Positions 15,989-23,152 of a stretch of DNA of 56,871 nt are shown here, piece by piece. Under the pieces are notes generated by a model that had not been told where the DNA came from, searched no databases, and worked only from the letters and a program-made list of their open reading frames with translations. Position numbers and translations under genes: made by a program. This stretch comes from an archaeon (lineage in GTDB: Archaea > Iainarchaeota > Iainarchaeia > Iainarchaeales > Iainarchaeaceae), in NCBI GenBank assembly GCA_024653905.1, contig JANLGZ010000070.1:1-56871 (forward strand), in the 5' to 3' direction. Numbering within the stretch: the first letter of the stretch is position 1; each line of letters starts with the position of its first letter.

Positions 15989-16319
15989 ACAGGGTGAACT
16001 TGTAGTGGCGGACATAATGTTTGCCGAACAGGATGAAAAGAAAAGAAGGCTAGCACTTATCATCAGCAACACTGCTTATAACAAAGCATCAAATGATGTT
16101 GTAGTGCTCAAAGTCACGTCCAAAGCAAAGTCTTTGCAATACACTGTCAATCTCACAAACGAATCCACTATAAAAAAAGCACTCAGAAAGGACAGTACAA
16201 TAAGAGTTGATTTTCCGATTACTATTTCAAAGCAAAAAATTCTTGCGCGACCGGATAAGGTAAACATGGAAAAGCTCCGTGAAACAAAAGAAAGACTAAA
16301 AAATTTCTACGAGCTGTGA
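15969..16319 (+). CDS. PemK/MazF-family toxin (mRNA interferase-like)
   Basis: A 116-residue protein from the ATG at 15969 (MNSSIIEQGELVVADIMFAEQ). Upstream in-frame Met codons (15942, 15960) lie deeper in the antitoxin gene. The MazF pattern is visible: QGELVVADIMFAEQDEKKRR and LALIISNTAYN at the N-terminus, then a DVVVLKVTSKAKS strand, and DSTIRVDFPITISKQKI near the C-terminus. Family members cleave mRNA sequence-specifically; activity here is inferred. The gene is coupled to the antitoxin by a 20-bp overlap. It is an unusual pairing, since VapB-like antitoxins usually accompany PIN toxins. Confidence 0.8.
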   Translation: MNSSIIEQGELVVADIMFAEQDEKKRRLALIISNTAYNKASNDVVVLKVTSKAKSLQYTVNLTNESTIKKALRKDSTIRVDFPITISKQKILARPDKVNMEKLRETKERLKNFYEL

Positions 16320-16447
16320 CAACTTTAAAAGAAGCCAACCCAGAAGCCACAGCCACACTACAAATAACCGACAAACAAGCAGAAAAACACTGCACACAAG
16401 CACTAATCAAACTAGCACAAAACAAAAAACTCAAAGAACTACAATAA
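16316..16447 (+). CDS. Possible small ORF downstream of the toxin, A+C-rich
   Basis: A GTG overlapping the toxin stop (GTGA) opens a 43-residue frame: it begins MTTLKEANPEATATLQITDK and ends NKKLKELQ. I recognise no domain. The coding strand is strikingly poor in G and T (third positions mostly A or C), unlike the A/T-ending codons of neighbouring genes. The skew continues to about 16500 past the stop. It may be a true third gene of the toxin-antitoxin operon, the degraded tail of a lost gene, or acquired non-coding DNA. The four-base overlap favours translation, but confidence is low. Confidence 0.35.
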   Translation: MTTLKEANPEATATLQITDKQAEKHCTQALIKLAQNKKLKELQ

Positions 16448-16538
16448 AAACCAGTAAAAAAAAGAACTCCAACACCATTCTAATTCCATCTCCCTTCCAC
16501 AGCAACAAATATATTCTTTAATTACTTATTTAGAGTGC

Positions 16539-17261
16539 ATGAAAGCGGTTATTATTGCTGCAGGCAAAGGGGTTAGGTTAAGACCTATTACTGATGAGAT
16601 ACCTAAGTGCATGGCTGAACTGAAAGGAAAGCCAATGATGGAACATGTTCTTGTTAATTTGAAAAAAGCAGGAATTGAAGAATGTCATTTGGTTGTTGGT
16701 TATAAAAAAGATGTTATCGAAGAACACTTTGGACCTGAATTTGAAGGAATGAAATTGAATTATTTTGTTCAAGAAGAACCAAAAGGAACAGCACATGCGG
16801 TTAGTCTTGTAGAAGAATATATTGATGGGAAATTTTTGATTACTAATGCGGATGTGATTGTTGGTTCGCAAAATTACCAAGCTTTGATTAAGACGGATGA
16901 ATTTGATAAAGCAGACGGAGTTCTTTTAGCAAGAAAAGTCAAAGACCCATGGAGATACGGTGTTCTGAAAACTGAAGGTCAAAAAATAATTGATATTATT
17001 GAAAAACCAGCACCAGGAAAAGAACCAAGTAATCTTATCAATGCGGGAGTTTATCGTTTTTCGAAAGATTTTTTTGAAGCAATAAGAGAAACACAATTAT
17101 CAGAAAGGAATGAATATGAATTAGTGGATTCTATTAAAATTTATATGAAAAAAGGAAAAAATATGGAATTCCGAAATTGTATTGGGATGTGTGTGGATGT
17201 TGCCACAAAAGCTGATTTAGAAGAAGCAGATTCTATTCTTGATGAATTGTTTCCAATGTAA
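16539..17261 (+). CDS. Sugar-1-phosphate nucleotidylyltransferase
   Basis: Rossmann-like nucleotidyltransferase that couples a sugar-1-phosphate to NTP for glycan synthesis. The signature is IIAAGKGVRLRPITDEIPKC (residues 5-24) and LKGKPMMEHVL, with FLITNADVIVG as the metal-binding Asp motif and LINAGVYRFSKD. The 240 residues contain only the catalytic domain, with no left-handed beta-helix acetyltransferase domain. The sugar and nucleotide cannot be assigned from sequence (glucose-1-P thymidylyl-/uridylyl- or mannose-1-P types are possible). It is a single gene with a TATA-like AAATATATTC about 30 bp upstream. No other glycan gene is next to it. Confidence 0.85.
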   Translation: MKAVIIAAGKGVRLRPITDEIPKCMAELKGKPMMEHVLVNLKKAGIEECHLVVGYKKDVIEEHFGPEFEGMKLNYFVQEEPKGTAHAVSLVEEYIDGKFLITNADVIVGSQNYQALIKTDEFDKADGVLLARKVKDPWRYGVLKTEGQKIIDIIEKPAPGKEPSNLINAGVYRFSKDFFEAIRETQLSERNEYELVDSIKIYMKKGKNMEFRNCIGMCVDVATKADLEEADSILDELFPM

Positions 17262-17307
17262 TTTCTGAAACAATTTCCAATTTGAATTAAGTAGAATACT
17301 TTGTTTG

Positions 17308-17991
17308 TCAAGGGGTTTTGAAACTTTGACCCGGTTTTAAAATAACAGGAATTGTTTTCAGAATGCTTTTATCAATTCTTGCTTTGAATTCCTGCGGATC
17401 CGCTATTATTGAATCAAAAGAATTGTAATGCATCGGAATAGCATATTTGGGTTTCATTGTTTTCGCAGCACGAACCGCATCAATAACATCCATTGTGGAA
17501 CTTCCTCCAATAGGAAGAATTGCAACATCACAATCAATGTCATTAAATGAATCAGTTAATGATGTGTTTCCTGCAAAGAAAATTTTTTCCTTATCTTTTG
17601 TAAAACAAAAACTCAAAGGATAAAATGCATTAGGGTAATGGGCGCTCCTAACCTCAATATCAACCCCGCGTAAACTTAATTTGTCTCCAATCTTCACATT
17701 ATTTTTCAGACTAGGCGGAATATTCAAATCACTCAATATTGATTCATGACCAATAACCGAAGCATGATCTCTGGTTGCAATTAATTCAACAACTTTTTTA
17801 TCAAAATGATCAAAATGTTCATTGCTTATAAAAATTAATCCGATATTTTTCAGCTGGTCAACATTAACGGGGCATTTCATATTCATTTTAAAAGTTCCTT
17901 CATCAGGTGCGTTGATGAACGGGTCAACAAGAATGTTAACTCCTGTAAAAGAAATTTTAAAAAAAGAATGCCAGAGGTATTGAATTTTCAT
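17308..17991 (-). CDS. UPF0173-like metallo-beta-lactamase-fold protein with altered metal site
   Basis: A 227-residue protein from the ATG at 17991 (MKIQYLWHSFFKISF), which has GTGATC 3 nt upstream. The longer ATG at 18048 adds a Trp/Phe-rich stretch not typical of the family. The fold is supported by ILVDPFINAP, the pattern SNEHFDHFD (57-65), SAHYPNAF, AILPIGGSSTMDVIDAV and IPMHYNSF. The usual HxHxDH reads NxHxDH (N57, H59, D61, H62), and the usual GDT ligand motif reads AGNTS. Two canonical metal ligands are thus replaced by Asn, so either one metal site is lost or the activity has changed. It converges on the nucleotidyltransferase. Confidence 0.8.
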   Translation of the reverse strand: MKIQYLWHSFFKISFTGVNILVDPFINAPDEGTFKMNMKCPVNVDQLKNIGLIFISNEHFDHFDKKVVELIATRDHASVIGHESILSDLNIPPSLKNNVKIGDKLSLRGVDIEVRSAHYPNAFYPLSFCFTKDKEKIFFAGNTSLTDSFNDIDCDVAILPIGGSSTMDVIDAVRAAKTMKPKYAIPMHYNSFDSIIADPQEFKARIDKSILKTIPVILKPGQSFKTP

Positions 17992-18140
17992 TTGATCACT
18001 ATAAAAGAAAAGCGAGCGGAGTATATTAAACCACCATCTTAATTTCACTTATTAACACAATTAAAGTAAAAATCTGCAATTAGGCAAAAAACTTACAAAT
18101 GAAAAAGTTTATTTAATAATTAAACAATAGTATATGAATC

Positions 18141-18926
18141 ATGAAAAGAATTATTTTAATCCTGGCTTTGCTTTTTCTTTCACTTAGCGTTAATGCGGTT
18201 GAAATAAATCAGTTAACAATCAATATTGCAGTTGATAATCAAGGATTTGCAAACATAGTGGAAAACTATGATTTACAGTTCATCAGCCCTTTTGAAGAAG
18301 CGGATTTTGCCAATAAAACAATTGAAAACTCATCAAGCCTGCAGGCATGGCAGGCAGACTACGATTTTTTTTACCCAAGGTTTGCACAAAACATTACTGA
18401 AATAAGCCCTACACCCCCGATAAAAATCAGTTTTAATAATGAGGCAAACAGGCTAACATTCGAATATAGTTTGCGCGAAAGATTTGCAACTTTAACATCA
18501 GAAGAACAAAGATCTGATTTTTTTATAATAAACAATAAACAATTGGCAATCTTTTTGGACACAAGCATAATAGTTATTCCTGAAAATAATACCGTCAGAA
18601 TAAACATACCTCAAAATTCTGAAATTGACACTTCAAAACTTCCTGAAAAAGCAGTGGTTTCAGGAAACACAATTATTCTAAGCGGAATTCGGAGTAATTC
18701 AATTTCCATTGAATACAGAGTCATGAAACCGATAGCCCCAACAAGCGGAGAACTCATACAGGGACTTTCTGGAATTTATGTAATACTTGCACCGATATTG
18801 ATTGTGCTTCTTGTATTTGCTTACATTAAAAGAAATGAGCTAGAAGAAAAAATTGAAACATATTTGGTTAAACATTCAGAAATGAAAACAAGAAAAGAAG
18901 AAGAAATCGATGTTGAACTGGATTAA
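18141..18926 (+). CDS. Secreted, C-terminally membrane-anchored protein, unknown function
   Basis: A 261-residue protein with a Sec signal peptide (MKRIILILALLFLSLSVNA, cleavage likely after NA), an external domain of about 190 residues predicted to be beta-rich, and one transmembrane helix near 213-231 (IYVILAPILIVLLVFAYIKR) followed by a charged cytosolic tail. No Cys is present in the external part and I see no catalytic motif. The external domain begins QLTINIAVDNQGFANIVENY, a layout seen in archaeal surface proteins with an N-terminal beta-sandwich. It converges on nob1 with a 4-bp overlap. Confidence 0.65.
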   Translation: MKRIILILALLFLSLSVNAVEINQLTINIAVDNQGFANIVENYDLQFISPFEEADFANKTIENSSSLQAWQADYDFFYPRFAQNITEISPTPPIKISFNNEANRLTFEYSLRERFATLTSEEQRSDFFIINNKQLAIFLDTSIIVIPENNTVRINIPQNSEIDTSKLPEKAVVSGNTIILSGIRSNSISIEYRVMKPIAPTSGELIQGLSGIYVILAPILIVLLVFAYIKRNELEEKIETYLVKHSEMKTRKEEEIDVELD

Positions 18927-19324
18927 TTCTTAAAAGAGCGGTGCTTTTTTATTTCTCCTTGAATAACTCCGCGGAAATTTATTTTAAGTTTTTTCAGAAT
19001 GTTTTGTATACTATAATCATCAGTAATGACAACAAACTTTGTTTTCCTTTCCCGAAACTCAATTGCAAGGGCAATAACAGAAATATCTGTGTCACTTATT
19101 TTTGTTCCTGATTCTGCACATTTCTGATTGGTAATCTGAACAGATAAAGGACAAGGATCCTGAATTGTTAATAATCCTTGATTTTCGGCATTTTCCGCAA
19201 GGGATTTGCTTCTGAAATCTTTTAATTCATTAAAAACATTAGAAGTAATGAAATATTTGTTTCCATTTTCAAAAGAGAAATTTTCATCGTTAAGAAGTGC
19301 GGGAGAATCAAGAATATAAATCAT
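18923..19324 (-). CDS. nob1: Nob1-type PIN-domain rRNA endonuclease, no zinc ribbon
   Basis: PIN-domain nuclease that in archaea and eukaryotes matures the 3' end of small-subunit rRNA. Acidic active-site residues are visible: D6 (YILDSPALL), E33 (NVFNELKDF), the D in KISDTDISVIALA and the pair in VITDDYSIQN. The tail LKKLKINFRGVIQG fits Nob1. The usual C-terminal Cys4 zinc ribbon is missing: the 133-residue protein ends KKHRSFKN right after the PIN domain. A related VapC-like PIN protein cannot be fully excluded, but the TDDYSIQN segment favours Nob1. Confidence 0.75.
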   Translation of the reverse strand: MIYILDSPALLNDENFSFENGNKYFITSNVFNELKDFRSKSLAENAENQGLLTIQDPCPLSVQITNQKCAESGTKISDTDISVIALAIEFRERKTKFVVITDDYSIQNILKKLKINFRGVIQGEIKKHRSFKN

Positions 19325-19398
19325 GCCAAAAACAACCTCTAAATAGGTTACTATCCAATACTTTTAATACTAATGATATATTATAGTGCTGTGGTACA

Positions 19399-20844
19399 AT
19401 GGATCTAAAAGCCAAAATAAGGTCATTAAGCGAGATTGAAAAGAAAACCCTTAAAGTCCTCTCAAATGAGGAAAAGGAAATTTCTGAAATAAGCAAAGAA
19501 TCAGGCATTAATATTGATTCTGCAAGAAGGGCAGTTAACTGGTTAGAACAAAAAGAACTCGCAAAAATAACCCCTGTGAAAACAATCAAAGCAGGTTTAA
19601 CCAAGGAAGGAAAAAATGCTTTAGAAAATGGTCTGCCTGAACAGAGAATGTTAGATGTTCTTTCAGAGGAAGAAGAAACAAGTTTTGATGACACAATACA
19701 AAAGGCAAAATTATCCCAACAGGAATTTAATGTTGCTTTGGGTTTGAACAAAAGAAAAAATTTCGTTATTATTTCTAAAAAAGAAAAACCAATGCTTGAA
19801 TTAACAGGAATAAGCAAGGGTTTTGAAAGTGAAGAAAAAAAAGAACTCGAAAAAATTTCACAAGGCAAAAAAGCAGATTCACAAATAAGCAAAGAATTGG
19901 CTTCACGCGGGTTGGTTGAGGAAAAGGAAGAAATAACCCGAAAAGTTTCAATTACAAAAGAAGGAAGCACTGCACTTAACTCAAAAGAATTCTCAGAAGA
20001 AAGAAGCTACAATATTCATGAAAAAGTCCCTGAATTATTTATTGGAAAAAAACAACCATACATTCAGTTTCTGAATAACATCAGAAAAAAACTGGTTACT
20101 TTGGGTTTCAAAGAAATGCCTGAACGATTAGTTAATCAGGAATTTTACAATTTTGATGTTTTGTTCCAGCCACAGAATCATCCTGCCAGAACATGGACTG
20201 ATACTTATCAGTTAAAAAATCCTAAAATCGGAAAGCTCCCTAATCAGGAAAAAGTAAATGCGATAAAAAATGCGCATGAGCACGGCGGAAAAACAATTTC
20301 AAAAGGATGGGGTTACAGCTGGAATCCGGAAATCGCATCCAAATTAATGCCAACCGCCCATGGAACCGCGGCTGATGCAAGACAGATGATTGAAGGAGTT
20401 GAATTTCCGCGAAAATATTTTGTGATTAATAGGTGCTTCAGGCCTGATGTTTTGGACGCAACTCACTTAATTGAATTTAATCAATTAGATGGTTTTATTG
20501 TTGGGGAAGGATTGAGTTTCAGAAACCTCCTTGGGATTTTGAAAGATTTTGCAGTTGAAATTGCAGGAGCAACAGATGTAAGGTTTTTCCCGGATTATTA
20601 TCCTTTTACAGAACCAAGCGTACAACTATCTGCAAAGCATCCTGATTTAGGGTGGGTTGAATTTGCAGGGGCAGGAATTTTCAGACCAGAAATAACAGAA
20701 TCACTTGGAATCAAAGAACCAGTATTAGCCTGGGGAATGGGTGTTGATAGGCTTGCAATGTTCAAACTCGGAATCAAGGACATAAGGCACTTATTTTCTG
20801 ATGATTTAACTTGGTTAAGAAAATCAAAAATGGTGATTGACTAA
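19399..20844 (+). CDS. pheS: Phenylalanyl-tRNA synthetase alpha subunit
   Basis: Catalytic subunit of the (alpha-beta)2 PheRS. The 481-residue archaeal/eukaryotic form has an N-terminal region of winged-helix domains (about 1-190, with SGINIDSARRAVNWLEQKEL and LTGISKGFESEEKKEL) and the class II catalytic core (about 215-481). Motifs include FDVLFQPQNHPARTWTDTYQ, NRCFRPDVLDATHLIEFNQL, FFPDYYPFTEPSVQL and the final GMGVDRLAMFKLGIKDIR. The stop overlaps the next ATG by one base (TAATG). It starts the operon pheS-orf-orf-pheT. Having pheS and pheT split by two extra genes is unusual. Confidence 0.95.
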   Translation: MDLKAKIRSLSEIEKKTLKVLSNEEKEISEISKESGINIDSARRAVNWLEQKELAKITPVKTIKAGLTKEGKNALENGLPEQRMLDVLSEEEETSFDDTIQKAKLSQQEFNVALGLNKRKNFVIISKKEKPMLELTGISKGFESEEKKELEKISQGKKADSQISKELASRGLVEEKEEITRKVSITKEGSTALNSKEFSEERSYNIHEKVPELFIGKKQPYIQFLNNIRKKLVTLGFKEMPERLVNQEFYNFDVLFQPQNHPARTWTDTYQLKNPKIGKLPNQEKVNAIKNAHEHGGKTISKGWGYSWNPEIASKLMPTAHGTAADARQMIEGVEFPRKYFVINRCFRPDVLDATHLIEFNQLDGFIVGEGLSFRNLLGILKDFAVEIAGATDVRFFPDYYPFTEPSVQLSAKHPDLGWVEFAGAGIFRPEITESLGIKEPVLAWGMGVDRLAMFKLGIKDIRHLFSDDLTWLRKSKMVID

Positions 20845-21131
20845 TGCATAGAGAACCAACTACTTCTAAAAAGATAAACTATCGTTTGCCACGCACGCTT
20901 CAGGAAACACAAAGGAGACTCGGAATAGTAAATGCTCAAATAACAGAAAGTAATCAGCAAAGAACAGAAGAATATAGACAACTACAAGCCGCAAAGGATG
21001 AACCGGCAAAAACAAGAAAAATACAGCATAAGCTTGAAGTTATTTCCCGCAATATCAAAAGATGGATAGAAATAAAAGAAAATCTTTTAGCACATCTAAA
21101 AAAAGGGTTTCCTAGAGAGGGTGAAAAATAA
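20844..21131 (+). CDS. Small basic coiled-coil protein between pheS and pheT
   Basis: A 95-residue protein, not recognised. It is highly charged and largely helical by composition (RLPRTLQETQRRLGIVNAQI, then RTEEYRQLQAAKDEPAKTRK), with heptad-like spacing that suggests a coiled coil from about residue 15 to 88. It has no Cys and no hydrophobic segment. Its ATG overlaps the pheS stop (TAATG) and its stop overlaps the ATG of the next gene in the same way, so it is translationally coupled within the PheRS operon. A role as a PheRS accessory or tRNA-binding helper is conceivable from position only. Confidence 0.65.
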   Translation: MHREPTTSKKINYRLPRTLQETQRRLGIVNAQITESNQQRTEEYRQLQAAKDEPAKTRKIQHKLEVISRNIKRWIEIKENLLAHLKKGFPREGEK

Positions 21132-21141
21132 TGCCAACAAT
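21114..21141 (+). repeat. Imperfect duplicate of the pheT translation-start region
   Basis: 21114-21141 and 21490-21516 align with 23 of 28 positions identical, including AGAGAGG, GAAA and ATGCCAACAAT. The similarity fades after CAAGCAAAA about 15 bases further on. It covers the ribosome-binding region and first codons of the second coiled-coil gene and of pheT. This suggests local duplication during insertion of the coiled-coil genes between pheS and pheT. Confidence 0.55.
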
Positions 21142-21505
21142 TACCCCAAGCAAAATGATAGATGCTTTAAACAACGTAGTCACTTCCTACGAAGAAAACA
21201 TTACTAGGGTCAACATAAAAATGGCGCCTATTCACGAAGAAATGCAAAGGTATAGAGCGAGACTACAACAGCTCAGACGTAAACTCAGACGCAAAGGACT
21301 TGGAGATGAAGGAGAGGAAATTGCGCTGCAGGAAGAACTGAAACAATTCAGAGAAAAACTGGCACAATCCAGAAAAAAATTTATAACACTCAAAAGAGAA
21401 GCAATAGCTCTTGAGAAACAATTCGAAAATGCAAGAATAATTTTACAGCAACACCACACAGCAATGAGGCGAATACAGCCACACAACACAGAGAGGCGAA
21501 AGTAA
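21131..21505 (+). CDS. Second coiled-coil protein between pheS and pheT
   Basis: A 124-residue protein, not recognised. After MPTITPSKMIDALNNVV it is a long, strongly basic/acidic helix (RYRARLQQLRRKLRRKGLGD, then EELKQFREKLAQSRKKFITL), very likely a helical hairpin or coiled coil up to about residue 112, with a His/Arg-rich end. Its first eight residues resemble the start of the following PheT (MPTIETSK), and the DNA around both start codons is similar (see the repeat at 21114). It begins on the TAATG overlap with the previous gene. pheT starts directly after its TAA. Confidence 0.65.
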   Translation: MPTITPSKMIDALNNVVTSYEENITRVNIKMAPIHEEMQRYRARLQQLRRKLRRKGLGDEGEEIALQEELKQFREKLAQSRKKFITLKREAIALEKQFENARIILQQHHTAMRRIQPHNTERRK

Positions 21506-23152
21506 ATGCCAACAATAGAAACAAGCAAAAAAGATTTAGAAAACCTTATCGGAAAAAAGTTCAGTGCTAAAGAACTTGATGAAGCATTAATGTTCATTAA
21601 AGGAGAAATTGATAAAATTGAAGGAGATGTACTTACAATTGATGTTAAAGAAACCAACAGACCGGATTTATGGAGCGCTGAAGGAATCGCACGCGAAATA
21701 CGGGCAAGGCTTGGCCTGGAAAAAGGAATTCTGAAATATAAAATCGGAAAATCAAATCTTATTGTTTCTATAGAAAAAAGTGTGAAAGAAACAAGACCTT
21801 ATACTGTTGCTGCAGTTGTTAAAGGAATAAAAATAACAGGTGAATTAATCAAACAGTTAGTGCAGTTGCAGGAAAAGGTCGACGGAACCCATGGAAGAAA
21901 AAGAAAAGAATCAGCAACAGGAATTTATGATTATGATAAAATAAAGGGAAATATAAGGTATTACGGCGCGGATCCAAAAAAGAAAAAATTCACCCCCCTT
22001 GAATACAAAGCAGAAATGGATTTGGAGGAAATATTAGAAACACACCCAAAAGGAAAAGAATATGCACATTTATTGAAAGGAAAAAAACTTTACCCTATAT
22101 TTGAGGACTCTGAAGGAAACGTTCTCTCAATGCCTCCTGTGATTAACTCAAATTATTCCGGAAAAGTAACAGAAGCAACAAAAAACTTATTCATAGAAGT
22201 CAGTGGTTTTCAGATTGAAACAATACTCACAGGATTACATGTAATGGTAATGGCTCTTGCGGATAGGGGCGGAAAAATTGAAAGCGTAACTATACTGGAT
22301 TCGAACGGTAAAAAAATTGTCACTCCTGATTTTAGTACAGAGAAAATTATTCTTGACCCTGCTTATGTGAGGAAAATCTCGGATTTGAATTTAACAGATA
22401 AACAAATAATTTTACTTCTGGAAAAAGCAAGGTATAATGTAAAAGCAAAAGGAAAGAAACTTGAGGTTGAATATCCTTCTTACAGGAAAGATATTCTTCA
22501 CCCGATTGATGTAGTGGAAGATATCATTATTGGTTATGGTTACAATAATATTGAACCTAAAAAAATCGAGATGAATGTTACAGGAGAAGAACTTCCGCAA
22601 AGAATTTATCTTGATAAAGCAAGGGATGTTTGTGCAGGATTAGGTTTACAGGAAGTACTTACATTCAATTTAACCTCAAAAGAAAAACAAACCAGCAGAA
22701 TTCTTTCAAAAGAAGATTTGGTGGAAATATCCAATCCAGTTTCCAGCAATTGGGAAGTAATGAGGAAAAAACTTATGCCTGAACTGCTTGACTTTTTATC
22801 AAAAAATAAACACGCTGAATATCCGCAAAGGATTTTTGAAATCGGAACTGTTCTTTCAATTGATGCAAAAAAAGAAGAAGGAGTTGACCAGAGTTATAAT
22901 TTAGGAATAGTTATTTCTGATTCGCGTGCAAATTTTACGCTTGCAAAATCAATACTGAATGCGATCTGCAACAACTTAGGCATTGAGTATTCTCTGAAAG
23001 AAACAAAATTAGGTTTTCTTGAAAACGGAAAATCCGGAGAAATAAAAACACCCAAAGGAAAAGGTTTCATTGGGGAAATACACAAGCAGGTATTGAGTAA
23101 CTTTGGACTGGATACTAAAACAATAGTAATAGAATTAGAGTTAATTCGTTAG
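21506..23152 (+). CDS. pheT: Phenylalanyl-tRNA synthetase beta subunit
   Basis: Editing/tRNA-binding subunit of PheRS. The 548-residue length is the archaeal type, without the bacterial N-terminal EMAP-like domain. Features are the N-terminal TIETSKKDLENLIGKKFSAK (family start), ETNRPDLWSAEGIAREIRAR, the B3/B4 editing region with GTHGRKRKESATGIYDYDKI, and B5 with DILHPIDVVEDIIIGYGYNN (about 325-350). The C-terminal catalytic-like domain ends near GFIGEIHKQVLSNFGLD. The last 4 bp overlap the end of rfcL on the other strand. Confidence 0.94.
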   Translation: MPTIETSKKDLENLIGKKFSAKELDEALMFIKGEIDKIEGDVLTIDVKETNRPDLWSAEGIAREIRARLGLEKGILKYKIGKSNLIVSIEKSVKETRPYTVAAVVKGIKITGELIKQLVQLQEKVDGTHGRKRKESATGIYDYDKIKGNIRYYGADPKKKKFTPLEYKAEMDLEEILETHPKGKEYAHLLKGKKLYPIFEDSEGNVLSMPPVINSNYSGKVTEATKNLFIEVSGFQIETILTGLHVMVMALADRGGKIESVTILDSNGKKIVTPDFSTEKIILDPAYVRKISDLNLTDKQIILLLEKARYNVKAKGKKLEVEYPSYRKDILHPIDVVEDIIIGYGYNNIEPKKIEMNVTGEELPQRIYLDKARDVCAGLGLQEVLTFNLTSKEKQTSRILSKEDLVEISNPVSSNWEVMRKKLMPELLDFLSKNKHAEYPQRIFEIGTVLSIDAKKEEGVDQSYNLGIVISDSRANFTLAKSILNAICNNLGIEYSLKETKLGFLENGKSGEIKTPKGKGFIGEIHKQVLSNFGLDTKTIVIELELIR

